Assembly (NCBI GenBank): GCA_050298535.1
Contig: JBNKUI010000087.1
Span: forward strand, 248,001 to 312,000
Reading direction: 5' to 3'
DNA from: JABDMH01 sp050298535
GTDB taxonomy: Bacteria > Bacteroidota > Bacteroidia > Chitinophagales > Saprospiraceae
DNA length: 64,000 bases
In this document: one piece after another, positions 16,847 to 25,532 of the stretch
How the letters are laid out: every line of letters begins with the position of its first letter
How positions within the stretch are numbered: position 1 is the stretch's first letter
Made by a program: the position numbers and the translations under genes
Notes under the pieces: model-generated
Told to the model about the DNA's origin: nothing
What the model saw: only the letters and a program-made list of their open reading frames with translations
The model's database searches: none

Positions 16847-18002
16847 CATAAAGGGATAGATCTTCATGATTGATTGCGGCCGCTATTAAGTCTGGAAACT
16901 TATCAGGACTGCAAGCAAAACTTGGTATTCCCAATGATGATAGTTTGGATGCCAAGTCATGGTCATAGGCAGGGGTACCCTGATCATCAAGAGCCAGAAG
17001 TACGATTAAATATAAGCTATCATGAATCAACAAATGCTTTACAACGGCAATTAGCTCCTCTTTGGAGGCGCCTTCAAAGAGATCAGAGATAAGCACGATA
17101 AAGGTCTCGGGCCCTTCTTCCAATAGTTGCAATGCGTACCGTAGTGCTTTTCCAATGTTGGTGCCACCTCCCAGTTGTCCATGCATTAGGAGTTCGACGG
17201 GGTCATGGATGTGCTCGGTAAGGTCTGCCACATCGGTATCGAATGCCACCAAATGCGTTTGAAGACTTCGTACAGAAGCCATGATTGAAGCCAGAATGCC
17301 CGCGTAGATAAAGGATTCTGTCATTGAAGCACTTTGATCAATGAGGAGGATGATTCGACGTAGAGCCTTATGTCTGCGGGGTCTTCCAATAAGAGTCTCA
17401 GGAATGATGGTATTTAGGTCTGGTTGGAAATGCTTTAGATTAGCCTGAATGGTCAGATGCCAGTCGATTTCGGACAAACTAACGTTTCGGATACGTTGAC
17501 TGCGGTCGATCAATCCTGACAATCTGTCTATGAGGTGAAACTTGAGACGATCCTCGGTGGCCTTGGCAAGTCTTCTAATTAACTCACGTGCCACTTCAAT
17601 TGAGTCTGGTGGGAGTACATCTTTGACGGTAAGAATGCTAGCCACCAGATTTACATCAGGTTCTACTTCTTCCAGAAATGCGGGTTGCGATAGTAGTTTT
17701 CGGATGCCAAATCTTTCAATGGCATCCTTCTGCATGATTCTGACAATGGGCTGTGGAAAAACCTCTTTAATTTTGCCCAACCATTTAGCAGAAACTGGGC
17801 GTGAAGTATTGAGCCCTCCTTCTCGATCATTTTGATAGAGACGGTCCAGGAGTTTGTCTACTTCCTTTTCCCTAGGAGAGGTTTCGATAGATTCATCCTC
17901 TTCCTCATTGCCAAGAGCCAGATGCCATCGTTTCTTTCGGAGCCGAAGAGATTCATCTTCTCCTGCCACCACCGAGAATCCTGTAAATCCATAAAACGAC
18001 AA
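16839..18002 (-). CDS. VWA domain protein (CoxE-like)
   Basis: The 387-aa protein ends in a von Willebrand factor A domain with a full MIDAS metal site: DQSAS near residue 212, a GGGTNIGKAL threonine loop, and an LISDLFEG aspartate. The N-terminal half (RKKRWHLALGN..., then helical) is typical of CoxE-like VWA proteins that work beside MoxR-type AAA ATPases, but no MoxR gene is present here. The 5' end overlaps the upstream 83-aa gene by 50 nt with no better ATG in frame, so the start is uncertain; the family usually begins close to residue 20 of this reading. Confidence 0.82.
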   Translation of the reverse strand: MSFYGFTGFSVVAGEDESLRLRKKRWHLALGNEEEDESIETSPREKEVDKLLDRLYQNDREGGLNTSRPVSAKWLGKIKEVFPQPIVRIMQKDAIERFGIRKLLSQPAFLEEVEPDVNLVASILTVKDVLPPDSIEVARELIRRLAKATEDRLKFHLIDRLSGLIDRSQRIRNVSLSEIDWHLTIQANLKHFQPDLNTIIPETLIGRPRRHKALRRIILLIDQSASMTESFIYAGILASIMASVRSLQTHLVAFDTDVADLTEHIHDPVELLMHGQLGGGTNIGKALRYALQLLEEGPETFIVLISDLFEGASKEELIAVVKHLLIHDSLYLIVLLALDDQGTPAYDHDLASKLSSLGIPSFACSPDKFPDLIAAAINHEDLSLYAS

Positions 18003-18204
18003 AGGCTCCGATAGCTGCTGTAATCACGGCGCCTGTAAAACCTCCGATTTGAATATCCAGCTTATCAAAGATCCAACCACCGACAATAGCACCTAGAATG
18101 CCAAGCACAATGTTCATAAGGAGGCCAGACCCGGAGCCTTTAAAAAGAAGGCTACCGATCCATCCGGCTAGTGCTCCTACAATCAAAAAATATAACCAAT
18201 CCAT
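17953..18204 (-). CDS. GlsB/YeaQ/YmgE-family small membrane protein
   Basis: The 83-aa protein has three membrane segments with glycine-rich motifs (LIVGALAGWIGSLLFKGSGSG and NIVLGILGAIVGGWIF-type), ending in a basic GGGRRR tail. This is the pattern of the transglycosylase-associated GlsB/YeaQ stress proteins, small inner-membrane proteins of unclear function. The 3' end overlaps the VWA gene. Confidence 0.88.
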   Translation of the reverse strand: MDWLYFLIVGALAGWIGSLLFKGSGSGLLMNIVLGILGAIVGGWIFDKLDIQIGGFTGAVITAAIGAFVVLWIYRILGGGRRR

Positions 18205-18316
18205 CTTTTTTAACGTTGTCTTGCAAGAGGAAAAAGGTAGTAAATAAATAGGATTTTGATTGACGAATATCTCCTTCTTTTATTTCTATCTTTATCGATT
18301 CAGCACTAAGGTTATC

Positions 18317-19453
18317 ATGCAGCGAAAGGAAAGATATTCCAATGAAGAACGACAGAAAGTACTCCAGTCTGTGAGTGCAAAGCGTGTCTTTCTTCCCATT
18401 CTGCTGGGCGTCTTAGTGGTAGTTTTTCTATTCTATCGTCAGTTTGACCCGCACGAATTTTCAAAAATTCAATGGACTGGAATCACGCTGTTTTGGATTT
18501 GCTGTGCTTTGGCCTGTCTTTTTGGAAGGATCATGTGCTATGCACTTCGGCTAAAAAAACTATCTGAGGATGAGTTTTCTTTGTTGAAAAGCATTCAGCT
18601 AATCTTTATTTGGGAATTTAGCTCAGCTGTGTCACCCACTAATGTAGGTGGGAGCGCAGTTGCATTATTTGTGTTGTCTAGAGAAAAAATAGGAGCTGCT
18701 AAGACTACTGCGATTGTGATATATACGATCGTACTTGACACATTGTTTGCCTTGCTTTGCATCCCCTTGTGGGTATTACTTTTTGGAGCCAATATATTAG
18801 GACCCGGCAGGGATTCTGTTACCTCCGGTGGAGGTTGGGAAATCACACTTCTACTTGCATATTCGACGATGCTGCTTTACGGAGCCTTTTTTAGTTATGG
18901 GCTATTTGTAAACCCCCGCACCTTGCGAAAAATGTCCATTTGGATCGGTAGGCTTCCCTTTCTAAAGCGATATCGGGAACGATTCAGGCAATTGGGTGCA
19001 GATATCGCTACCACCTCGAAGGCACTTGCAAAAAGGGAGTGGAGATATCATCTTTACGCATTCTTTACAACCGCGGGAGCTTGGTCATTTCGATTTTTGC
19101 TGATTATCTGCCTTATCATTGGCATTACCAATTCAGTTCCATTGCAATTTGGAGCTCTCCTTGAGCTTTATGCAAGGATTCAAACAATGTTTGTGATCAT
19201 GGCCTTCAGCCCCACTCCGGGAGGAGCCGGTTTGGCAGAGATTCTATTCGGCAGTTTATTGACGGATTATGTCCCTGCAGGTATTTCTCTGGTGGTAGCA
19301 ACGATATGGAGGACTATGGCATACTATTTCTTTTTATTTGCCGGTGCTATTATCATACCACAGTGGATAGGGAAAAAGATCAAGGAGAGAAAGAGAAGGC
19401 GACATTTAGATGCGACCGAAAAAGAGGAAGTGAAGCAAGAACTGGCAGAGTAA
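18317..19453 (+). CDS. YbhN/UPF0104-type integral membrane protein
   Basis: The protein (378 aa from the ATG at 18317) has about eight membrane segments and the two family signatures SPTNVGGSAVALFVL and SPTPGGAGLAEILFG. This family includes the flippase part of lysyl-phosphatidylglycerol synthase and AglD-like proteins, thought to move lipids or lipid-linked groups across the membrane. The substrate is unknown. A frame reading back to a TTG at 18260 adds an unlikely 19-residue leader. A basic Lys/Arg-rich C-terminus faces the cytoplasm by the positive-inside rule. Confidence 0.85.
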   Translation: MQRKERYSNEERQKVLQSVSAKRVFLPILLGVLVVVFLFYRQFDPHEFSKIQWTGITLFWICCALACLFGRIMCYALRLKKLSEDEFSLLKSIQLIFIWEFSSAVSPTNVGGSAVALFVLSREKIGAAKTTAIVIYTIVLDTLFALLCIPLWVLLFGANILGPGRDSVTSGGGWEITLLLAYSTMLLYGAFFSYGLFVNPRTLRKMSIWIGRLPFLKRYRERFRQLGADIATTSKALAKREWRYHLYAFFTTAGAWSFRFLLIICLIIGITNSVPLQFGALLELYARIQTMFVIMAFSPTPGGAGLAEILFGSLLTDYVPAGISLVVATIWRTMAYYFFLFAGAIIIPQWIGKKIKERKRRRHLDATEKEEVKQELAE

Positions 19454-19525
19454 CCGTCATAAATTGGTTGTGAATCTGACAAAATGACTTAAAATCAATA
19501 GTGGCAAGTAAATTGAACGATGTGT

Positions 19526-19552
19526 TTGATATATGTATGAAGAATATATTTG
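19526..19552 (+). promoter_or_regulatory. Promoter of the grpE-dnaJ-gldH operon
   Basis: TTG (19526-19528) is followed after 16 bp by TATATTTG (19545-19552), a perfect -7 element ending 8 nt before the ATG at 19561. It supports that ATG as the grpE start and a nearly leaderless mRNA. The spacing is slightly short. Confidence 0.5.
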
Positions 19553-19560
19553 GAAAAGCA

Positions 19561-20073
19561 ATGGCGAAGAAAAAACAAGAAGGAGAGGAGTTAAAAGAGA
19601 AGGGAGCTCCTCAAACTGAGACAGAAAACTCTCAAGAAGATCAGCTGACTCAGGAGCTTGCAGAAGCAAAAGACAAATATCTGCGGTTGTTTGCGGAGTT
19701 TGATAACTATAAGAAACGGACGGCACGTGAGCGATTGGAACTCATAAGAACGGCTTCAGAAGATGTGGTTACAAAGTTGTTACCCGTTTTAGATGATTTT
19801 GATCGGGCCAAGAAGAACGCTGAGCAAGGGGGAGAGGCATTTAGCGAGGGAGTCCAGCTGGTATATCACAAATTGTCTCAAGTCCTAAATGCGGTGGGAC
19901 TGAAGGCTATGGACTCTAATGAAATTGAATTTGATCCGGAGTTACATGAGGCTATTACAAAGATTCCGGCTCAAGACGAGAAGATGAAAGGTAAGATAAT
20001 AGACCATGTGGAAAAAGGATATTATTTAAACGACAAGATCATTCGACACGCCAAGGTGGTCATTGGTGAATGA
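19561..20073 (+). CDS. grpE: Nucleotide exchange factor GrpE
   Basis: GrpE releases ADP from DnaK so that a new ATP can bind. The protein has an acidic, disordered N-terminus, a long coiled coil (ELAEAKDKYLRLFAEFDNYKKRTARER) and the C-terminal beta domain with FDPELHEAI, KGYYLNDKIIRHAKVVIG. I take the ATG at 19561 (170 aa) as start because a consensus promoter lies just before it. A GTG at 19501 would give 190 aa. dnaJ follows 14 bp later, and gldH overlaps dnaJ. Confidence 0.95.
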   Translation: MAKKKQEGEELKEKGAPQTETENSQEDQLTQELAEAKDKYLRLFAEFDNYKKRTARERLELIRTASEDVVTKLLPVLDDFDRAKKNAEQGGEAFSEGVQLVYHKLSQVLNAVGLKAMDSNEIEFDPELHEAITKIPAQDEKMKGKIIDHVEKGYYLNDKIIRHAKVVIGE

Positions 20074-20087
20074 TGAAAAAGGCATAG

Positions 20088-21245
20088 ATGGCAAAAAGAG
20101 ATTATTACGAGGTATTGGGAATAGGGAAGGATGCAGATGCCGCAGCTATCAAGAAAGCATATCGAAAAACTGCAATTAAGTTTCACCCTGATAAGAATCC
20201 CGGAGACAAGGAGGCGGAAGAAAAGTTTAAAGAAGCGGCAGAGGCCTATGAGGTCTTGAGCGACCCAGACAAGAAAGCCCGATATGATCGATTCGGACAT
20301 GCGGGAGTATCCGGTAATGGCGGTGGCTTTGGAGGAGGTGGTATGAGCATGGAAGATATCATGGATCAATTCAGTGATATTTTTGGCGGCGGAGCGTTTG
20401 ACACCTTTTTTGGTGGATCAGGGGCTCGGGGTGGACGTAGATCTGGAGGCCAGAGAGGATCTAACCTTCGCATCAAAGTAAGCCTAACACTTGAAGAAAT
20501 AGCTAATGGTACTACCAAGAAGATTAAGGTCAAGAAGCAAGTTAAATGTGATACCTGTGGTGGCTCTGGTGCCAAAGACAGTCAGGCCATTAGTACCTGT
20601 GGCACCTGTGGTGGCTCCGGATATGTCAGGCAGGTACGTAGTACTTTCCTTGGCCAGATGCAGACCACATCTGCTTGTCCTACTTGTGCAGGGAGCGGAC
20701 AAGTCGTTACAGCCAAATGTACTTCATGCAAGGGAGAGGGAAGAAAGTATGATGCGACTACCATAGAAATTGAAATTCCCGCTGGAGTAGAAGAAGGTAT
20801 GCAACTCTCTATGAGAGGTCAGGGAAATGCAGGACTCAATGGGGGACCAGCAGGTGACTTGCTCATAAATATTGAGGAAAAACCACATGATCATTTAAAA
20901 CGAGATGGAGCCAATGTAATCTTTGAACTCTATCTTAATTTTGCTGATGCAGCGTTGGGTACAGCAGTGGAGGTTCCTACAATTGCCGGAAAAGTAAAAA
21001 TAAAAGTTCCGGCAGGGACTCAAGCAGGTAAGATTTTCAGGTTGAAAGGTAAGGGATTGCCTGTTGTACAGAGCTATCAACAGGGTGACCAGTTGATTCA
21101 CGTGAACGTATGGACACCCAAGAAACTCACATCTGATGAAAGGACCCTTCTTGAGAAATTGAGAGAGAAACCAAATTTTAATCCACAGCCTGGTAAGTCA
21201 GAGCAGGGATTCTTTGAAAAGATGAAAGACTATTTCCGCTCATGA
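20088..21245 (+). CDS. dnaJ: Chaperone DnaJ
   Basis: DnaJ delivers unfolded proteins to DnaK and stimulates its ATPase. The 385-aa protein has the J domain (1-70) with HPD at 33-35, a Gly/Phe-rich linker, four zinc-binding CxxCxGxG repeats (CDTCGGSG, CGTCGGSG, CPTCAGSG, CTSCKGEG) and the C-terminal substrate-binding domains. Nothing is missing. It lies between grpE and gldH; dnaK is not in the window. Confidence 0.97.
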   Translation: MAKRDYYEVLGIGKDADAAAIKKAYRKTAIKFHPDKNPGDKEAEEKFKEAAEAYEVLSDPDKKARYDRFGHAGVSGNGGGFGGGGMSMEDIMDQFSDIFGGGAFDTFFGGSGARGGRRSGGQRGSNLRIKVSLTLEEIANGTTKKIKVKKQVKCDTCGGSGAKDSQAISTCGTCGGSGYVRQVRSTFLGQMQTTSACPTCAGSGQVVTAKCTSCKGEGRKYDATTIEIEIPAGVEEGMQLSMRGQGNAGLNGGPAGDLLINIEEKPHDHLKRDGANVIFELYLNFADAALGTAVEVPTIAGKVKIKVPAGTQAGKIFRLKGKGLPVVQSYQQGDQLIHVNVWTPKKLTSDERTLLEKLREKPNFNPQPGKSEQGFFEKMKDYFRS

Positions 21246-21721
21246 GGCCCTTTAGGCATTTGATATATTTGAGTGCACTGATATTTGCGATTGCTTCATG
21301 CGCTGACCAGCACTTCTTCTTTGAAGAAGGTAAACTTCCACCAGAAGGATGGAGGTTTGGAGATACTCTGTCGTATGACTTTATGATTGAGGATACGACG
21401 GTTCGTTATGATATTCAGCTTGACGTTGCACATGGTTCGGAATACAGTTACCAAAACCTTTATCTTCAAATTTTCACTCAATTTCCTGATGGTAAACAAC
21501 TGGACCAGACGCTTTCCATAGACTTGGCCGACAACAAAGGAGCATGGTACGGCAATTGTTCTGGTGCTACTTGCAAATTGCAGGTAGTGCTACAGCAAAA
21601 TGCCATTTTTGATCAGGTGGGAGCACACACACTGAAAATCGCCCAATATATGAGGTATGAACCTATTGAGGAAATACGGTCAATTTCACTGGTCCTTGAC
21701 AAAGTTGCAGTTTCAAATTAA
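21242..21721 (+). CDS. gldH: Gliding motility lipoprotein GldH
   Basis: The 159-aa protein has a lipoprotein signal peptide ending in IASC (lipidated Cys20), then a domain with the GldH features FFEEGKLPPEGWRFGDTLSY-like start, FTQFPDGKQLDQTLSIDLAD and GAWYGNCSG. GldH is a lipoprotein needed for Flavobacterium gliding and linked to the type IX secretion machinery. The ATG overlaps the dnaJ stop (ATGA-type overlap), so it is part of the chaperone operon. It overlaps the convergent amn gene by 4 nt. Confidence 0.88.
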   Translation: MRPFRHLIYLSALIFAIASCADQHFFFEEGKLPPEGWRFGDTLSYDFMIEDTTVRYDIQLDVAHGSEYSYQNLYLQIFTQFPDGKQLDQTLSIDLADNKGAWYGNCSGATCKLQVVLQQNAIFDQVGAHTLKIAQYMRYEPIEEIRSISLVLDKVAVSN

Positions 21722-22491
21722 AATTTTAGATGTTTCACTGTGAGGGATTTGTTGATCAACTGCTTAAGGCTGTTAATTCCTATCTGCAGATGCATCTCCA
21801 CGAAATTAGCAGTAACCACCGTATCACTTTGGTCAGTTTTTACTCCCTCAGGCACCATGGGCATATCAGATACTAAAAGTAGGGCACCCGCAGGCATCTG
21901 GTTTTTGAATGCGGCGATAAATATGGTGGCCGTTTCCATATCGATGGCTATAGGGCGTAACGTCATGAGATAAGACTTGAAATCATCTCGATGTTCCCAT
22001 ACTCTTTTGTTCGTGGTATAAACAGTGCCGGTCCAGTAATCAAGGTCATGATCTCGAATAGTGGTAGATATGGCCTTTTGCAAAGCAAATGCCGGAAGTG
22101 CTGGCACTTCCGGTGGCAGGTAATCGTTAGAGGTACCTTCTCCTCTGATTGCCGCAATGGGCAGGATAAGGTCTCCTACTTGATTTTTACCTGTCTTGAG
22201 ACCTCCACATTTTCCTAGAAACAAAACAGCTTTAGGTTGTACTGCTGATAGCAAGTCGATTATCGTCCCCGCATTCGGACTACCCATCCCAAAATTGATA
22301 ATAGTAATGTCGTTAGCGGTAGCGCTAGGCATCGCACGATTTATTCCACGAATGGGAACACCATGCATTTCAGCAAACTTAGTCAGATAGTTAGTGAAAT
22401 TTACAAGTATAATGTACTGGCCGAAGTCACTGACCTCCGTGCCTGTGTAACGTGGCAGCCAGTTTTCAACTATTTCTTTTTTCGTCTTCAT
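21718..22491 (-). CDS. amn: AMP nucleosidase
   Basis: AMP nucleosidase splits AMP into adenine and ribose-5-phosphate. This is the short Bacteroidota form (257 aa from the ATG at 22491; a TTG- or ATG-led extension to 22515 is possible). It has the nucleoside-phosphorylase fold with NFGMGSPNAGTIIDLL, FLGKCGGLK, the substrate-binding AIDMETATIF and the LLVSDMPM block. Its promoter side faces carB, 37 bp away on the same strand, so the two are probably co-transcribed. Confidence 0.93.
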   Translation of the reverse strand: MKTKKEIVENWLPRYTGTEVSDFGQYIILVNFTNYLTKFAEMHGVPIRGINRAMPSATANDITIINFGMGSPNAGTIIDLLSAVQPKAVLFLGKCGGLKTGKNQVGDLILPIAAIRGEGTSNDYLPPEVPALPAFALQKAISTTIRDHDLDYWTGTVYTTNKRVWEHRDDFKSYLMTLRPIAIDMETATIFIAAFKNQMPAGALLLVSDMPMVPEGVKTDQSDTVVTANFVEMHLQIGINSLKQLINKSLTVKHLKF

Positions 22492-22527
22492 GGCGCATTT
22501 TAATGAATGCACCACACATCGATACGC

Positions 22528-25344
22528 TTATCGACTGAGGTACATACTCCTTCGTTTATCCATCTCTCTAAAGAATGGATCACGCAGGTCTTTTATAAAT
22601 CGAATGGCTTCGCCAGTACTTTTCATTTCAGGCCCTAATTGTTTATCGACGTTAGGAAACTTCTCAAAAGAGAAGATAGGCACCTTAATGGCAAATCCTT
22701 CCAGTTTCTTATCAATATTAAAATCCTTCAGCTTCTTGTAGCCAATCATTACCTGGGTGGCAATCTTCAGAAATGGTACATTGTATGCCTTAGCTATAAA
22801 TGGTGTTGTTCTGGAAGCTCTGGGGTTGGCTTCTATCACATATACTTTCTCGTCCTTGATAGCAAATTGTATATTGATAAGCCCTACTGTTTTAAGTGCC
22901 ATGGCTAGTTTCTTGGTGTATTCTACCATTTGAGCTATCACGTTCTCCGATAAACTGTAGGGTGGTAATACCGCTGAACTGTCTCCACTATGCACTCCGG
23001 CAGGTTCTATATGCTCCATGATCCCCATAATAAGCACATCTTCTCCATCACAAATTGCATCAATTTCTGCTTCCTTAGCGCGCTCCAAAAACTGATCGAT
23101 CAGTACTTTATTGTCTGGCAAATGTTTGAAAATGCTAAGGACACTTCGCTCTAATTCAGCATCATTAATGACTATGCGCATTCTTTGTCCACCCAGTACA
23201 TAAGAGGGTCTTACCAGGACAGGATAAGACACTTTATTGGCAATCTCCAGTGCTTCATCTGCATCATCCGCCACTCCATATCTTGGATACGGAATGCCTT
23301 GTTCTTTTAATAGATCTGAAAACCGTCCACGGTCTTCAGCCAAATCAAGTGCCTCGTATGAAGAACCCAGAATGGGAATTCCACGTTCGTGAAATTTTTC
23401 TGCCAGTTTTAATGCCGTCTGTCCACCAAGTTGAACAATAACTCCAATAGGCTTTTCCAGCTCCAGGATTTCTTCAATGTGCTCCCAGAAAATGGGCTCG
23501 AAATAAAGTTTATCAGCTATGTCAAAATCTGTAGAAACTGTTTCGGGATTGCAATTTATCATGATAGCCTCATATCCGGCATCTCTGATAGCCATAACCC
23601 CGTGAACACAGCAATAATCAAATTCAATACCTTGGCCAATTCGGTTGGGCCCTGATCCAAGCACAATTATCTTCTCCTTGTCAGAAGGAATACTTTCGTT
23701 TTCGGAATCGAAGGTTGAATAGAAGTAGGGAGTCTGGGCCTCAAATTCTGCAGCACAGGTATCCACCATCTTATACGTTCGACGTATGTTGATTTTCTTC
23801 CGGTATCTAGTGACATCTTCCTCTGATATTCTCATTAGCCAGGCAATCTGAGCATCCGAATATCCTACCTGTTTCAGCTGCAACATGAATTCTGCAGGGA
23901 TGTCCTCAGGAACGTTGTAGCGCAGAAGTTGATCTTCCATTTTGACCAGGGACTTGATCTGTTTTATGAACCATGGATCAATTTTGGTCAATTTATGGAT
24001 TGACTTACTAGGCACTCCCAATCTAAGAGCATCCTTCACACGATAAATTCTGTCATCACTTACCTGCTCAAGTCTTTCAAGTATATCTTGAGTTTTAATC
24101 CATTCTTTCTTATCTGCACCCAGCCCCATTCGGTTGTTTTCCTGAGACTGACAAGCTTTTTGCAGCGCTTCTAGGAAGGTGCGTCCAATGGCCATGACCT
24201 CTCCAACAGATTTCATCTGTAGTCCGAGTATATGACTGGAACCATAGAACTTATCGAAGTTCCAGCGAGGCATTTTCACGATCACATAGTCAAGTGTCGG
24301 CTCAAAGTATGCGGATGTAGTCTTAGTGATTTGATTCTTCAGCTCCCCTAAAGTATATCCAATGGCAAGTTTTGCAGCAATTTTCGCGATAGGGTAGCCT
24401 GTGGCCTTACTTGCCAATGCTGATGATCTGGATACCCTTGGATTAATCTCAATAGCCATGAGTTTTTCAGTCACGGGATCCTGGGCAAACTGAACATTAC
24501 AGCCCCCCGCAAAATTACCCAGGGACCTCATCATGCGGATTGCATCATTCCTCATCTGTTGATACGAGGTATCTGAAAGTGTCATTGCAGGAGCCACTGT
24601 TATACTGTCTCCTGTATGTATACCCATGGGGTCGAGGTTTTCCACAGTACAGATGATCACTACATTATCGTCCTGGTCCCGTAGCAATTCGAGCTCAAAC
24701 TCTTTCCAGCCCAGCACCGCCTTTTCAACCAACACTTCATGTGTGGGTGAGGCATTCAATCCTCTTCTTAATGCTTCGTCAAAGTCCTTCTCCTCCATCA
24801 CAAAACCACCTCCATGGCCTCCTAATGTGTAGGAGGGTCTAATCACCAGTGGGAAGCCAATCTTTTGAGCCGCTTCTTTCCCTTCGAGGAATGAATTAGC
24901 TATAAAGGAGGGAGCCACATACATATCGATTCGCTTCATAAGCTTTCGGAAAGCCTCGCGATTTTCAGCCAATTCAATTGCTTCCAGATCTACCCCGATT
25001 AGGCGCACATTGTACTTATCCCATATGCCCTGCTCTCCCACTTCAATGGCAAGGTTGAGGGCTGTTTGACCACCCATGGTGGGTAACACCGCATCGATCT
25101 GTCGTTCCTGCAGAATGGACTCAATGCTCTCCACAGTCAGAGGTAGCAGATAAATATGATCCGCTGTGAGTGGATCAGTCATAATCGTGGCGGGATTAGA
25201 ATTGATCAAACTAACCTCGATTCCCTCCTCACGCAAGGACCGTGATGCCTGAGAACCCGAATAATCAAATTCGCAGGCTTGACCGATAATGATGGGACCA
25301 CTTCCAATGATAAGTACCGACTTAATTGAAGAATCTTTTGGCAT
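22528..25344 (-). CDS. carB: Carbamoyl-phosphate synthase large chain, lacking the allosteric domain
   Basis: CarB makes carbamoyl phosphate from ammonia (supplied by CarA from glutamine), bicarbonate and two ATP for arginine and pyrimidine synthesis. The 938-aa protein has both ATP-grasp synthetase halves: the first starts with VLIIGSGPIIIGQACEFDYSG and the second with VLGSGPNRIGQGIEFDYC. It ends soon after GPEMKSTGEAIRF, the point where the E. coli enzyme (about 1073 aa) goes on into the MGS-like domain that binds UMP and ornithine. That domain is absent. carA is not in the window. Confidence 0.96.
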   Translation of the reverse strand: MPKDSSIKSVLIIGSGPIIIGQACEFDYSGSQASRSLREEGIEVSLINSNPATIMTDPLTADHIYLLPLTVESIESILQERQIDAVLPTMGGQTALNLAIEVGEQGIWDKYNVRLIGVDLEAIELAENREAFRKLMKRIDMYVAPSFIANSFLEGKEAAQKIGFPLVIRPSYTLGGHGGGFVMEEKDFDEALRRGLNASPTHEVLVEKAVLGWKEFELELLRDQDDNVVIICTVENLDPMGIHTGDSITVAPAMTLSDTSYQQMRNDAIRMMRSLGNFAGGCNVQFAQDPVTEKLMAIEINPRVSRSSALASKATGYPIAKIAAKLAIGYTLGELKNQITKTTSAYFEPTLDYVIVKMPRWNFDKFYGSSHILGLQMKSVGEVMAIGRTFLEALQKACQSQENNRMGLGADKKEWIKTQDILERLEQVSDDRIYRVKDALRLGVPSKSIHKLTKIDPWFIKQIKSLVKMEDQLLRYNVPEDIPAEFMLQLKQVGYSDAQIAWLMRISEEDVTRYRKKINIRRTYKMVDTCAAEFEAQTPYFYSTFDSENESIPSDKEKIIVLGSGPNRIGQGIEFDYCCVHGVMAIRDAGYEAIMINCNPETVSTDFDIADKLYFEPIFWEHIEEILELEKPIGVIVQLGGQTALKLAEKFHERGIPILGSSYEALDLAEDRGRFSDLLKEQGIPYPRYGVADDADEALEIANKVSYPVLVRPSYVLGGQRMRIVINDAELERSVLSIFKHLPDNKVLIDQFLERAKEAEIDAICDGEDVLIMGIMEHIEPAGVHSGDSSAVLPPYSLSENVIAQMVEYTKKLAMALKTVGLINIQFAIKDEKVYVIEANPRASRTTPFIAKAYNVPFLKIATQVMIGYKKLKDFNIDKKLEGFAIKVPIFSFEKFPNVDKQLGPEMKSTGEAIRFIKDLRDPFFREMDKRRSMYLSR

Positions 25345-25375
25345 AAGTTGAATTGTCTCTTTTTAAGATTGGCGG

Positions 25376-25383
25376 CAAAGATA
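25376..25383 (-). promoter_or_regulatory. -7 element upstream of carB
   Basis: On the - strand TATCTTTG matches TAnnTTTG and ends 31 nt before the carB ATG. No TTG is found at the expected -33 distance, so the call is tentative. Confidence 0.4.
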
Positions 25384-25506
25384 TAGATTTGTTGATAATC
25401 CACTGATTTACGGTATGTTTCATAACAATCTCTTCAGTAAGATTACAATGAGATGACTTTAACAATCCAAGATAAGATTGTAGTCCTTTAGCTCTTCATT
25501 AGAATG

Positions 25507-25514
25507 TACCTTTG
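25507..25514 (+). promoter_or_regulatory. -7 element upstream of the hydroxyacid dehydrogenase gene
   Basis: TACCTTTG matches TAnnTTTG and ends 18 nt before the ATG at 25533. A TTG at 25478-25480 lies 26 bp upstream, which is longer than usual. Confidence 0.4.
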
Positions 25515-25532
25515 TCATTTTAATCACGCTCC

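Noticed and set aside
18260..18316. 19-codon N-terminal extension of the YbhN-like protein
   Set aside because: It starts from a TTG and adds no membrane or family feature; the ATG at 18317 is preferred.
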